A stretch of DNA of 64,000 bases from Arenibacter sp. F20364 (GCF_023015905.1 NZ_JALKBD010000015.1:62001-126000); one strand, 5' to 3'; shown: positions 18,853-28,193, counted from the first letter of the stretch. Notes: a model not told the origin generated them from the letters alone. Program-made: numbers and translations.

Positions 18853-19581
18853 CTAGCGCTTGTTGTATTCTAACAAATGGTATAACCCCAACAGGAGAAA
18901 TTTAGAATGCGCAAATATGGTATTTTTTAATCGTTTTGACAAAAATTGAGCATCACCTCCTGTTAAAATAACTGTTAAATCGACAAATCTACTTCTATAT
19001 TGATCAATAACCCCGTCAATTTCATTGCAAATACCATTGATCACACCACTATGCATACTAGTTTCAGTAGTGTTTCCAATAATATCCAAAATTGGTTTTT
19101 TTTTCAACAAAGGCAATTTGGAGGTTTGCTCGTGCATGGCCCTATACCTCATTGCTATTCCGGGCGAAATGGCACCGCCCAGATATTCTCCATAATCGTT
19201 AATGGCATCATAGGTAACGCAGGTACCTGCGTCTATGACCAGGGTATTTCCTTTGGGATTATGATAAAAGGCAGCTGTTGCCAGGGCAATCCGATCTACC
19301 CCAAGAGTCTGTGGGGTAGCATAGGAATTTTTAAAAGGGGTTTTAGAATTGTAACTAAGTACATGAACTTCACAAAACACGCATAACATGGCTATTTCCT
19401 CATGGCTCATCCCTCCAACATTGGAAACAATGGCATTTTGAATACGGAAGTAGTCCTCAAAAATAGATTTCACATTTTTTGCAAAATCCGTTTTAGGAAT
19501 TTTTCGATAGGAAATAATTTTACCATTTTCGAAAACCGCCATTTTTACTAGGGTATTACCCACATCTACGATCAAGTTCAT
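18853..19581 (-). CDS. coaX: Type III pantothenate kinase
   Basis: A 242-residue cytoplasmic acetate-kinase-fold enzyme that phosphorylates pantothenate, the first step of coenzyme A synthesis. Type III motifs are present: DVGNTLVKMA at 6-15 (phosphate 1), GVDRIALATAA near 98-108, VIDAGTCVTYD (phosphate 2, about 121-131), GGAISPGIAMRYRAMHEQT (about 140-158) and LTGGDA near the C-terminus. It is the first gene of a minus-strand block whose later members are envelope proteins. The promoter must lie in 19582-19682, shared with the divergent tRNA, but no exact CAAAnnTA box is visible there for this strand. Confidence 0.93.
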   Translation of the reverse strand: MNLIVDVGNTLVKMAVFENGKIISYRKIPKTDFAKNVKSIFEDYFRIQNAIVSNVGGMSHEEIAMLCVFCEVHVLSYNSKTPFKNSYATPQTLGVDRIALATAAFYHNPKGNTLVIDAGTCVTYDAINDYGEYLGGAISPGIAMRYRAMHEQTSKLPLLKKKPILDIIGNTTETSMHSGVINGICNEIDGVIDQYRSRFVDLTVILTGGDAQFLSKRLKNTIFAHSKFLLLGLYHLLEYNKR

Positions 19582-19633
19582 ACTGTAAAGATCAAAAAAC
19601 TAAAAAAAACAAAAGCCTTTTTTTTCATTTTTG

Positions 19634-19664
19634 TTTGTATATCATAAAATTGAAATTATATTTG
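19634..19664 (+). promoter_or_regulatory. Promoter of tRNA-Phe (-33 TTTG, -7 TATATTTG)
   Basis: TTTG at 19634-19637 and TATATTTG at 19657-19664 are 19 bases apart, an exact match to the Bacteroidetes primary sigma consensus TTTG-N19-TAnnTTTG. The -7 box ends 18 bases before the mature tRNA 5' end, leaving room for a short leader. Confidence 0.85.
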
Positions 19665-19682
19665 CACCCGCTTACAGCGTTT

Positions 19683-19755
19683 GGTGCCTTAGCTCAGTTG
19701 GTAGAGCAATGGACTGAAAATCCATGTGTCCCTGGTTCGATTCCTGGAGGCACCA
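19683..19755 (+). tRNA. tRNA-Phe (anticodon GAA)
   Basis: A full cloverleaf in 73 bases: acceptor GGTGCCT pairs with AGGCACC, D arm GCTC...GAGC, anticodon arm ATGGA-CTGAAAA-TCCAT with GAA at positions 34-36, variable GTGTC, T arm CCTGG-TTCGATT-CCTGG, and discriminator A. CCA is not fully encoded (CCT follows), so it must be added after transcription. Conserved T8, the GG of the D loop and TTCGA are all present. It has its own promoter and terminator and is a single-gene unit. Confidence 0.98.
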
Positions 19756-19760
19756 CCTCA

Positions 19761-19789
19761 AAAGCCCTTGATTTTCAAGGGCTTTTTTT
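19761..19789 (+). terminator. Rho-independent terminator of tRNA-Phe
   Basis: AAAGCCCTTGA-TTT-TCAAGGGCTTT forms an 11-pair stem with a three-base loop, continuing into TTTT. It begins five bases after the tRNA. The A-run on its left may also let it stop minus-strand transcripts from the sialidase cluster. Confidence 0.9.
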
Positions 19790-19886
19790 ATTTTCACCCC
19801 TTTTTATAGCATTTCCGTTATAGCCGATTGCCTCAATTATAAAAACACATTTGTATTATCGGACTAAAATTGACCCAAGAAGATGT

Positions 19887-21026
19887 TTACGGCCCTAAGA
19901 GTTCCTTTATGCCGAAGGACTCCCAAACTATCCCTTCATAGGCGCTTTCACGCCCACCTTCGTATAAGATACCAATATTTTCCCCATCAATTGGGGTTAA
20001 ATCGGAATAAGCGGAAGGCCCTGGGAATATTTGTTTTTCAATAGGCCAAGATTTCCCATCATCCTTACTTAGTCTGAGTGTCATATTCACCCTATTTTTA
20101 TCATCGGCCGGATTGGCAAAAAGGGAATATACCCGATCTTCCACACCAAAGCGCAGAGTGCTGGCCTGACAGATAGGCTCCACCAAAGTCTCATGATGAC
20201 GCATATCTTTCCATGATTCGCCACCATCACTACTGTAGGCCAATTGCCTACTGTCCATATTTCTATCATAATTCCGCATGTTTAGCATAAGGCTATGATC
20301 GGAAAGTTCTACCACTTCACATTCGTTAACCTGATCACGCGGGCTGACACCTCCCAGTTCCCATGAAGCACCATGATCATCGGAATAAATGGTGTGCGAG
20401 TAATACTTTTTGCTAACGGCCTCGATATGATCGCATGCTATAACCAACCTGTCCTTATACTTACCTCCAAGAATTTGGATTCCAGACCCTGGTCCCGTAG
20501 CATACCATGTCCAATTGGGCAATTTTACATCCGAGGTGATTTCTTTGGGACGACTCCAGCTTTTGCCATCATTGCTAGATTTCATCAGAAATACCCTTCG
20601 CGTATCCTTACTCTTTTGGGCAATAATGTCCGGTTCATGATCCGACCCCAGATTCCATGTGGATAGCAAAAAAATAGCACCGGTAGTACGATCTACAACT
20701 GGAGAAGGGTTTCCGCAAGTATTGCCTTCATCCTGCCAAAGTACTTCCAATTTGCCCCAAGTTTTTCCTCCATCCGTTGATCGCTTCATTACCAAATCTA
20801 TATTGCCCGTATCACTACAACCATTTTTTCTACCCTCCGCAAAAGCCAGCAAAGTGTTACTATTTGTTTTAACTACAGCGGGAATACGAAAACAATTATA
20901 ATTTTCCTGGCCTCCTTCAAAAATATAATTCAATGGTTGTGCACCCTCCAACTTTTCTTTTGTGGATTGGGCCAACAGGGAATGGACCCATAAGGCAAAC
21001 ATGACGCAAACTAAAAACCGTTTCAT
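19887..21026 (-). CDS. Exo-alpha-sialidase, GH33
   Basis: Releases terminal sialic acids from glycans. From ATG 21026 it has 379 residues with signal peptide MKRFLVC...LLAQ (1-20). An ATG seven codons upstream is possible but would spoil the signal. The FRIP motif is at 46-49, and five Asp boxes (S-x-D-x-G-x-x-W) start near 83, 151, 215, 265 and 320, marking a six-bladed propeller. Residues matching the GH33 active site are present: Arg47, Asp72 (acid/base), Glu236/238, Arg251, Arg312 and nucleophile Tyr340 in AYSDLTP. It is last in a minus-strand run with FAD oxidoreductases and GH32. No sialic-acid lyase, kinase or transporter gene is in the window. Confidence 0.9.
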   Translation of the reverse strand: MKRFLVCVMFALWVHSLLAQSTKEKLEGAQPLNYIFEGGQENYNCFRIPAVVKTNSNTLLAFAEGRKNGCSDTGNIDLVMKRSTDGGKTWGKLEVLWQDEGNTCGNPSPVVDRTTGAIFLLSTWNLGSDHEPDIIAQKSKDTRRVFLMKSSNDGKSWSRPKEITSDVKLPNWTWYATGPGSGIQILGGKYKDRLVIACDHIEAVSKKYYSHTIYSDDHGASWELGGVSPRDQVNECEVVELSDHSLMLNMRNYDRNMDSRQLAYSSDGGESWKDMRHHETLVEPICQASTLRFGVEDRVYSLFANPADDKNRVNMTLRLSKDDGKSWPIEKQIFPGPSAYSDLTPIDGENIGILYEGGRESAYEGIVWESFGIKELLGP

Positions 21027-21110
21027 TAATGTGTTAGAATAAATCATTCCTTTTTTTTAAATTCAAAAAATTAGCATCAAAATTATGGCCCATGCATACA
21101 TGGCCCAACT

Positions 21111-22781
21111 TTATTCCAGAATTTGACCCTTAGCCAATAAAAGGCCCCTCAATTTATCATAGTCCACTTCCTGTACCGTAGTCTGAGCATCAATTGCCAA
21201 TACAGCTGCAGTAGCGGCCGACTGTCCCAATATCATAAACACTGGCTCCATACGGATAGAACCAAAGGCAATATGGCTCGAAGATACACATACTGGAACC
21301 AGTAAATTTTTACATTCGTCCTTTTTTGGAACCAAAGAGCCATAGGAAATGGTGTAAGGCCCATTGGTACTTACCCCTATATCCCCTTCATTCTGAACAA
21401 ACCCATCCGGCTTAATATAGCGTTGCACATTGTGCGAATCCATGGTATACGATCCCATACCAATAGAGTTTGGAGTTGGACTTTTCTTAAGAAGTTCGTT
21501 TTCGGTCATCACAAATTCCCCGATCATGCGTCGCGCCTCCCTAACATAGATCTGATGTGGCCAGTTGCCATTATCAGTAAATTCATCCTTTGCCAAGCCC
21601 CATTTCTGCATTTCGGTCTGCAAATCCCCGGGCACCCTAGGGTCGTTGGCCACAAACCAAAGTAAGCCCTTTTGGTAATTTTCATGCTCCATTATGATTT
21701 CCTTTCTTCTTTCGTAGCTTGCCTCTGGATAATCATAGTTCATACCTATATTATCGCTGCTCAAGGGTCCGTGGTTGTTGGTATCCGTTTTATGGTTGGG
21801 GACCGCATCAAATTTCTCGAACCAATCCTTTCTTCCTGTTTCGAAGACCCTCGCCAAGAGTTCATAATTCAAGGGATCATAGTCGTCCGGTTTTGGAAAA
21901 GGGATTCTATTTTCAGGATGATTGGTCATGCACATACGGAAACAATAGGCCTGGATTTTATCATCTCCGCTATACTTTTCACCTGGGTCCTCTCCCGACA
22001 CCCTAGGCAGGAGGCCGCTGCTTGGGTCGCCCGGGACTCTATAAGGAGATATATCGGATTGAAACCAATGCTTATGGTGCAATACCCCCGTTTGTACCCC
22101 GTTCCACTCCTCACCATAGACTTCTTTACCTTCACGGCCAACGTGATAACTTACGCCAGCCGCAGCCATAAGATCCCCTTCATAGGTAGCGTCTAAAAAT
22201 ATTTTGCTGGAATAAGTCTTCCCGGACAAGGTAGTTATAGATACAATCTTACCGTCCTTCATCGCTACCCCCTGCTCCCTATTAAGCCATTCATTCCGGT
22301 CTACCTGTATCTCTTCTTCCCTTACCCAGTCCTCGAACACCTTTTCGGCAACATGTGGTTCAAAGATCCACATGGTCCTATTCTCGCCGTCCATGGCAGG
22401 AGTACCCTGACCTTTATTGCCGTACTCCTCTTTTTTTTGCCAAACCCAAGCCTCATCTGTGCTATAATGATTCCAAACCCTTTGGTAGAACTCGCGCGCA
22501 AGTCCCCCAATAACACTCTTGTCACCTGTATCGGTAAAGCCCAAGCCCCCAGAAGACAATCCTCCCAAATGCACATCAGGGGATACCACTATTACCGATT
22601 TTCCAGATCGCTTTGCTTCCACTGCCGCGGATATCGCAGCGGAGGTGCCCCCGTAAATAATGATATCAGCAGTAGCGATAGGTATCCTATTTTTTTCCGA
22701 TTGTTTACAACCCATTGGCCCCATAAATCCCATTATTACCAAAAGGAGGGTCAAATATTTAATCTTACTGCTTTGCGTCAT
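21111..22781 (-). CDS. FAD-dependent oxidoreductase, lipoprotein form (PF12831-like)
   Basis: A 556-residue protein with a type II signal (Cys25 in GPMGC). A Rossmann FAD-binding segment follows: ADIIIYGGTSAAISAA at 38-53, then HLGGLSSGGLGFTD, where a GGxxAAIxAA loop replaces GxGxx[17 protein letters not shown] near 200 and [18 protein letters not shown] near 280 are typical of the FAD_oxidored family, whose members cluster with carbohydrate genes in Bacteroidetes. The substrate is unknown. It is a tandem paralogue of the next gene with nearly the same domain plan, but is lipid-anchored. Export of a FAD enzyme implies Tat export or periplasmic FAD loading; no twin-Arg is visible. Confidence 0.82.
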   Translation of the reverse strand: MTQSSKIKYLTLLLVIMGFMGPMGCKQSEKNRIPIATADIIIYGGTSAAISAAVEAKRSGKSVIVVSPDVHLGGLSSGGLGFTDTGDKSVIGGLAREFYQRVWNHYSTDEAWVWQKKEEYGNKGQGTPAMDGENRTMWIFEPHVAEKVFEDWVREEEIQVDRNEWLNREQGVAMKDGKIVSITTLSGKTYSSKIFLDATYEGDLMAAAGVSYHVGREGKEVYGEEWNGVQTGVLHHKHWFQSDISPYRVPGDPSSGLLPRVSGEDPGEKYSGDDKIQAYCFRMCMTNHPENRIPFPKPDDYDPLNYELLARVFETGRKDWFEKFDAVPNHKTDTNNHGPLSSDNIGMNYDYPEASYERRKEIIMEHENYQKGLLWFVANDPRVPGDLQTEMQKWGLAKDEFTDNGNWPHQIYVREARRMIGEFVMTENELLKKSPTPNSIGMGSYTMDSHNVQRYIKPDGFVQNEGDIGVSTNGPYTISYGSLVPKKDECKNLLVPVCVSSSHIAFGSIRMEPVFMILGQSAATAAVLAIDAQTTVQEVDYDKLRGLLLAKGQILE

Positions 22782-22828
22782 TATATTTGGTCTTTGAATT
22801 TATTATCTAGAAAATAGGAAGGTTAATT

Positions 22829-24511
22829 TTATTTTAATCTTTGTCCATCTTTTAAGAGCTGCTCCTTTAGTTTAACATATGGCACATCCTGAACAGTGGT
22901 ATTCCCATTAATAGCCATGGCTGCTGCCGTGGCCGCTGACTGTCCAAGAACCATAAACACTGGCTCCATACGAATAGATCCAAAGGCAATATGGGTAGAA
23001 CTAACACATACTGGGACAATTAGATTGTTACATTCCCCAGTTTTTGGAACCAATGCACCATAGCTTATGGGATAGGGCTTAAAGCCGTGGGCCTCCACAT
23101 TGCCCTCGTTCTGCACATATCCGTTAGCATCCACATAGCGCTGCACGTTGTGCGAATCCATACCATAGGCAGCCAAACCTATGGCGTCCTCGGCCACTTT
23201 TAAGGCCTCACAATTGTGTTGTGTCATCACATAATCACTGATCATCCGTCTGGCCTCGCGGACATAAAGCTGTTGTTGCCACCCGTCCGCTCTCTCAAAT
23301 TCATCCTTGGAAGTTCCCCATCTGGAGGCTTCTTCACGCACCTCTTCCGGTATTCTTGGATGATTGGCCAAAGTCCACATCAAACCCATCTGATAATTCC
23401 GGTGGTCTTCGATGATTTTTTCCCGTTCGGCATAGGAAGCATTGGGGTAGTCATAATTCTTACCGATATAGTCTGTAGAAAACCCAAACTTGTTGTTCGT
23501 ATCCGTTTTTCTATTAGGCATACTGGAGTTGATCCAGGGCAGTAACGAATTGCCATAGCTGTACATCTCCCTTATAGGCCCCTTTCTAGCTTCGTAATTC
23601 CTGAACAGCAGTTCATAATTCACCTCATCATAATTTGCCGGCTTTTGGAATGGAATACGGTTTTCTGGGTGGTCCGTTAGGCACATTCTAAAACAGTAGG
23701 CCTGAATTTTATCATCCCCTGCCCCCTCAAGCCCTGGTTTTTCGTTCACATTTGGTAAAAGCCCAGATGAAGGATCGCCCTTTACCACATACGGATCTAC
23801 CCCTGGAATAAAATTGTGGTTGAACGCATTTCTGGAGACAAGACCTGTCAATGATGTATTTATGCTATTGGCCTGTACCCCGTTCAAGGTCTCTCCATAC
23901 TGATCATTGCTTTCCCGACCCACGGCATAGGTAACCCCTGCTGAAGCCATCAAATCTCCCTCATAAGTGGCGTCCAAAAACACCTTTCCTTTGTAAGTCC
24001 TACCACTTTCCATGGTAATCGATTCAATCTTGCCATTTAGCTTTTTAACCCCGGATTCCCTGTTCAACCTTTCGTTGTATACCATTTTAATTTTCTCCTT
24101 GTCCATCATGGCCTTATAGACAGAGAGTGCCGCTGAGGGCTCGAAGGTCCACATGGAAGCCTCTCCGGCCTCGGTACGTGTCTGACCGCCATCCAAATAA
24201 TCCGACTTTTTCTCCCATTTCCAGTTTTCAGGATCATCGTAATATTTTTTGATGTTCTCATAGAACTCCCTCGAAATCCCGCCAATGGCCTGCTTGTTGC
24301 CAATATCGGTCTGGCCAAGTCCTCCAGTGGTCAGTCCACCTATGCGATTGGTAGGCTCTATAAGCACTACGGACTTGCCCATTCTACTACTTTGTATGGC
24401 AGCGGATACCCCGGCAGAAGTACCCCCATATATGACAATATCATACTTTTTGGTTTGACCATTTACTACTATGGTCACAAAACTCAATAACAAACACCAG
24501 ATTAATTTCAT
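22829..24511 (-). CDS. FAD-dependent oxidoreductase, signal-peptide form (PF12831-like)
   Basis: A 560-residue paralogue of the downstream gene. It carries a cleavable signal (about 1-19) instead of a lipobox, then [18 protein letters not shown] at 23-40, [56 protein letters not shown] and the C-terminal [17 protein letters not shown] that both copies share. The match along the full length shows a tandem duplication that has diverged. The 47-base gap to the next gene and shared orientation suggest one transcript with GH32 and sialidase. The reaction is not known; oxidation of a sugar or sugar acid is an inference from context. Confidence 0.82.
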   Translation of the reverse strand: MKLIWCLLLSFVTIVVNGQTKKYDIVIYGGTSAGVSAAIQSSRMGKSVVLIEPTNRIGGLTTGGLGQTDIGNKQAIGGISREFYENIKKYYDDPENWKWEKKSDYLDGGQTRTEAGEASMWTFEPSAALSVYKAMMDKEKIKMVYNERLNRESGVKKLNGKIESITMESGRTYKGKVFLDATYEGDLMASAGVTYAVGRESNDQYGETLNGVQANSINTSLTGLVSRNAFNHNFIPGVDPYVVKGDPSSGLLPNVNEKPGLEGAGDDKIQAYCFRMCLTDHPENRIPFQKPANYDEVNYELLFRNYEARKGPIREMYSYGNSLLPWINSSMPNRKTDTNNKFGFSTDYIGKNYDYPNASYAEREKIIEDHRNYQMGLMWTLANHPRIPEEVREEASRWGTSKDEFERADGWQQQLYVREARRMISDYVMTQHNCEALKVAEDAIGLAAYGMDSHNVQRYVDANGYVQNEGNVEAHGFKPYPISYGALVPKTGECNNLIVPVCVSSTHIAFGSIRMEPVFMVLGQSAATAAAMAINGNTTVQDVPYVKLKEQLLKDGQRLK

Positions 24512-24612
24512 AGACTTATTTATTACTTTCTTCAGGGACTATTAAACAAATATCTCTGCCCTCCAAATTTTACATATGGCACAACTAAAACTAAAATTCC
24601 ATTAATAGTAAG

Positions 24613-25638
24613 CTAAAATATTAGGGATCGGTCCTTTGGTGCCAAGGGTAAAAAATTAACATCCAAATAACCGCCACTAGCATTATCGTCGGTTACTATT
24701 TGCGGTTTCCCTTTAATTGATTCTATTGAAAAACGATGTATATGACCCGAAAATACCCCCAACAGATTTGGGGCGGAGAACACCGCCTTATGAAAATCAA
24801 AGGTGGTTTTGGAATGCCCGGTTTCCGGCCATCTCAATCGTCTTTCAATCTCAAAATTCTCATCTGAGGAAGCTCCCCAATCCGGATTGCCACATCCAAA
24901 AGAAATGGACTTCCCGGGGGCGTACATAGGGATATGCACTAAAAGCACCAACGGGACACCACTAGAAACCTGTTCTTTAAAAAAGGCCAACTGCTCTGTA
25001 TTTATTTGATAGGTCGAGTTGTCGATCGCCAAAAACCGAATTCCCTTTACTTCGTAGGCCGCCATCAATGGATGTTTCCCCTGGTATAACGGCAACAATC
25101 TTTCCTTGATCCATTGATCCCTCAAATCTTCGAGTGTTCCCTCTATGCCCTCATAATGCCAATCGTGATTGCCAGCGACATAGATATAGGGGATGTTCAC
25201 TTCTTTTAATTTGGCCGCTACCCATTCGATAGCCGCTTCAGACGGAAAACTAAAAATATCACCGATTAAAGTGATTAGATCAGCCTTGGATTCCTTAGCG
25301 AAATTCAGGGCAGCTTCAAATGCCAATTCAGGATTGGTCGTTTCCCCTGTTTTAAAGTGCTTAGTTTGATTATAGGCCTTGGCCATACGCCCACTATACA
25401 TCTTGTAGGGAACGCCTCGCTCATCGTCTTTAAAAAGGTGGGTGTCAGCTATATGGACAATCTTAACAGCCTCTTTAACGTCTTCTGAAAAAAATTGAAG
25501 CTTATTCTCCTCTACCGTAACACAAAACTGGATGTCTTTTTCGGAGGACCGTGCAGATTTGTCATTTGCTGAATACTTGGTTAGTCCTAACCCAATTGAA
25601 GCTGTAGCGGCATTTTTAAAAAATAATCGGCGTTTCAT
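24613..25638 (-). CDS. Exported calcineurin-like metallophosphoesterase
   Basis: A 341-residue protein whose N-terminus MKRRLFFKNAATASIGLGL resembles a Tat signal (RRLFFK). The five metallophosphoesterase blocks are in order: HIADTHLF (metal DxH, about 62), LIGDIFSF (about 122), AGNHDWHYEG (about 155), LVHIPMYAPG (about 233) and FSGHIHRFS (about 292). The family cleaves phosphomonoesters or diesters with two metals. It sits between GH32 and the FAD oxidoreductases on the same strand. A role in removing phosphate from glycan fragments is possible but not shown. The start is chosen because it gives the full signal and follows GH32 by 45 bases. Confidence 0.85.
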   Translation of the reverse strand: MKRRLFFKNAATASIGLGLTKYSANDKSARSSEKDIQFCVTVEENKLQFFSEDVKEAVKIVHIADTHLFKDDERGVPYKMYSGRMAKAYNQTKHFKTGETTNPELAFEAALNFAKESKADLITLIGDIFSFPSEAAIEWVAAKLKEVNIPYIYVAGNHDWHYEGIEGTLEDLRDQWIKERLLPLYQGKHPLMAAYEVKGIRFLAIDNSTYQINTEQLAFFKEQVSSGVPLVLLVHIPMYAPGKSISFGCGNPDWGASSDENFEIERRLRWPETGHSKTTFDFHKAVFSAPNLLGVFSGHIHRFSIESIKGKPQIVTDDNASGGYLDVNFLPLAPKDRSLIF

Positions 25639-25683
25639 CTGAAAAATACATTTATTGACTAAATCTAAAGGTATCGATTTAAT

Positions 25684-27249
25684 TTACCAAATGGATTTTA
25701 TTCCATTAATGGCAAATCCATTCAATTCCAAAACAGCATCTCTAGGGTTGGAAATTACCAAATTCTTATAAAATTCGTTCGGAAAGATCTGGGCGGTCAT
25801 CACATATTGCCCGTTGTTTATAAAAACCTCTACAGACGACCAGTCCATGAGGATTCGAACTTCATATTCCCCCTTGGGCAAATTGGTTATGGGCATGGTT
25901 TGAACATTTTTGGCAAAATCCTGGTCGAACGAGGTTTTTCCCGAACGTGACCTATCCAAAACAAACTGTTGATTTGGGCCATCGAGAACCAAATTCAGAT
26001 TCTCGCCCAATCCATTTTGAAACTCCAGATTGAAGGACCTTGAGGCAGTTTTAAATAGTACTTCGGAACTATTAAAATGATCGAAACTCAAAGTCTTGAC
26101 CGAATTTTCATTTAGCGATATTTCCTCTTCGATACCCAAAACGGGAATTTTGTCAAAATTCCCCAAGGGATAGTTAATTAATTCTACCCTATCCTTAACG
26201 CTACGCAAGGCGAGTTTTCTAGGCACTGTCATTGCACTACGCCATTTTTCCGTGGGCGTCTCCTGGGCATAAGCCCAATTACTCATCCAACCAATAAAAA
26301 TCCGGTCATCATTAGGCCCATTGTTATAGGTTACCCCAGCGTAATTATCGGTGCCCCAATCTATCCACTTATCCTCTTTTTGATCACTTGTAAAGGTTCT
26401 GCCATCAAAATCTCCTATAAAATATTGAGTTCCGCTGCCGCCATTTGGGGCTCCTGGGTTAATGCTGATCAAGAGGACCCACTTTTCCATATCCGTACCA
26501 TCCACCTTTAAGGGGAACATGTCTGGACATTCCCAAACACCACCATGTGCTCCCTGTTCCTTTCCAAACTTGCTTACCATGATCCATGCCTTTAGGTCAG
26601 TTGATTGCCAAATTTGAAGGTGGTCTCCTGCTACCAATAACATGGTCCAATTATTTTCCTTTTGGTTCCAAAAAACCTTGGGATCCCTAAAATCCCTATA
26701 ACCAGGGTTCTTAATGACGGGATTTTTATCATATTTGACCCAACTATCCCCATTATCCAAGCTATAGGCAATCCCTTGGGTCTGGAAATCGTCTTGTCCT
26801 GCTTCTGCCGTTTCGGCATTGTGATAGGTATATATGGCAACCAATGGAGGGTTGTCCTTGGTCCCCAACCCAGAGGAATTATTAGAGTCTAGGACAGCAC
26901 TTCCAGAAAAAATATATCCATGTTCATCAGGGAAAAGTGCAACAGGCTTATTTTTCCATTTTACCATATCCTTGCTTACTGCATGTCCCCAATGCATGGG
27001 ACCCCAAACAATATCCTCTGGATAATATTGGTAAAAAAGATGGTACACCCCTTGGTTATATACCAAGCCATTGGGATCGTTCATCCATTTTTCCGGTGGC
27101 GAAAAATGGAATTGAGGTCGGTAAGCTTCCTTATAGAGGTCATTTACGGCCCTATCACTACTGATCGGCGCTACCTTCTTCCCATCCTTGCAGGACAAAA
27201 GAGCCAATCCTAGAACAAACCAAAATATTCTTAGATGGTATTTTTTCAA
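25684..27249 (-). CDS. GH32 fructan hydrolase lipoprotein (levanase/invertase type)
   Basis: A 521-residue protein with a lipobox at Cys20 (ALLSC), a five-bladed GH32 propeller (about 42-355) and a C-terminal beta-sandwich. Active-site blocks: WMNDPNG at 55-61 with nucleophile Asp58, FRDPKVFW with Asp189 as transition-state stabiliser, and WECPDMFP with acid/base Glu240. The family cuts beta-fructosides such as sucrose, levan or inulin, and sequence alone does not fix which. As a lipoprotein it acts at the cell surface or in the periplasm. It is the first gene of the minus-strand run that ends with the sialidase. No fructokinase or SusCD pair accompanies it. Confidence 0.93.
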   Translation of the reverse strand: MKKYHLRIFWFVLGLALLSCKDGKKVAPISSDRAVNDLYKEAYRPQFHFSPPEKWMNDPNGLVYNQGVYHLFYQYYPEDIVWGPMHWGHAVSKDMVKWKNKPVALFPDEHGYIFSGSAVLDSNNSSGLGTKDNPPLVAIYTYHNAETAEAGQDDFQTQGIAYSLDNGDSWVKYDKNPVIKNPGYRDFRDPKVFWNQKENNWTMLLVAGDHLQIWQSTDLKAWIMVSKFGKEQGAHGGVWECPDMFPLKVDGTDMEKWVLLISINPGAPNGGSGTQYFIGDFDGRTFTSDQKEDKWIDWGTDNYAGVTYNNGPNDDRIFIGWMSNWAYAQETPTEKWRSAMTVPRKLALRSVKDRVELINYPLGNFDKIPVLGIEEEISLNENSVKTLSFDHFNSSEVLFKTASRSFNLEFQNGLGENLNLVLDGPNQQFVLDRSRSGKTSFDQDFAKNVQTMPITNLPKGEYEVRILMDWSSVEVFINNGQYVMTAQIFPNEFYKNLVISNPRDAVLELNGFAINGIKSIW

Positions 27250-27274
27250 AATCTGCAGTTTTTATTAAAAATAA

Positions 27275-27282
27275 CAAAAATA
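27275..27282 (-). promoter_or_regulatory. Possible -7 box for the GH32 cluster
   Basis: On the minus strand the sequence reads TATTTTTG (TAnnTTTG), 25 bases before the GH32 start. No -33 element at proper distance was found, and the stretch is AT-rich. Confidence 0.35.
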
Positions 27283-27409
27283 TACCCAATCAAAACATGG
27301 TGAATAACGGATTTAACCCTATTTATCTATAAAATTCAAGACAAAACTGATTTATGTCATATGAATTGGTCAATATTCTTTATAACTTAATGTATCAAAT
27401 TACTGTGTC

Positions 27410-28132
27410 ATGGAAACAAAAAAATATCCACGGGCAGATTTAAACAAAAAAAGTGGCCTTTTCTTTGTAATTGGTCTGACCTTAGTACTATTTCTTGTAT
27501 GGAGAGCGTTGGAGTTAAAAACGTATCCCAAGGAAAATGTGGCCATTGAGCAGTTGACGGTAACGGATTACCTGGAAGAAAAAGTACCGGTTACTGAAAT
27601 ATTGAACGTTCCGCCTCCTCCTCCTCCAGCAGCCCCAGAAGTTATAGAAATCGTAGAGGATGTTGCCGAAATTGAGGAAACGGTGATTCAAAGTACAGAA
27701 ATTAATCAGGAGACAATAGTGGAAGAGGCACCATTGAAAGTTGAAGATATAGCCGTAACGGAGGAAGAAGAGGAAGATATTGAAGTACCTTTTGCCGTTA
27801 TAGAAAATGTTCCTGTTTTTCCGGGCTGTGAAGAATCTTCAAACGAAGCCCAAAAAGCTTGCTTTCAGAAAAAAATACAGGAACATATCATGAAGCAGTT
27901 TACCTATCCGGATGTTGCAGTGGAGTTGGGCATTGAAGGCAAGGTATTCGTCCAATTTATTATCGACAATAACGGATATATCACCAATATAAGAACTAGG
28001 GGGCCGGACAAATTATTGGAAAAGGAAGCCAACCGGATTATTGCCGCATTGCCACAAATGACGCCAGGAAAACAAAGGGGTAGGGCCGTAAAAGTTCCCT
28101 ATACCATTCCAATTACCTTTAGGCTTCAGTAA
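27410..28132 (+). CDS. tonB: Energy transducer TonB
   Basis: A 240-residue protein with a cytoplasmic basic N-terminus, one membrane helix (about 15-33), a proline run (about 68-73) and an acidic Glu/Val-rich linker spanning the periplasm. The C-terminal TonB domain is at about 150-240, with GIEGKVFVQFIIDNNGYITNI and the closing VPYTIPITFRL. It passes proton-motive energy from ExbBD to TonB-dependent outer-membrane receptors such as the SusC protein in this window. It is a single gene between two minus-strand genes, with no exbBD nearby. The linker is acidic where many TonB proteins have Pro-Lys repeats, as is common in Bacteroidetes. Confidence 0.9.
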   Translation: METKKYPRADLNKKSGLFFVIGLTLVLFLVWRALELKTYPKENVAIEQLTVTDYLEEKVPVTEILNVPPPPPPAAPEVIEIVEDVAEIEETVIQSTEINQETIVEEAPLKVEDIAVTEEEEEDIEVPFAVIENVPVFPGCEESSNEAQKACFQKKIQEHIMKQFTYPDVAVELGIEGKVFVQFIIDNNGYITNIRTRGPDKLLEKEANRIIAALPQMTPGKQRGRAVKVPYTIPITFRLQ

Positions 28133-28193
28133 TCTGGGAACAACACGATTATATACATATTCTATGTTAATCAATTCCATTGGCTAAGCAAGT

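Noticed and set aside
21672-22196. 174-residue plus-strand frame inside the FAD oxidoreductase
   Set aside because: It is antisense to a well-supported gene and has no recognisable domain.
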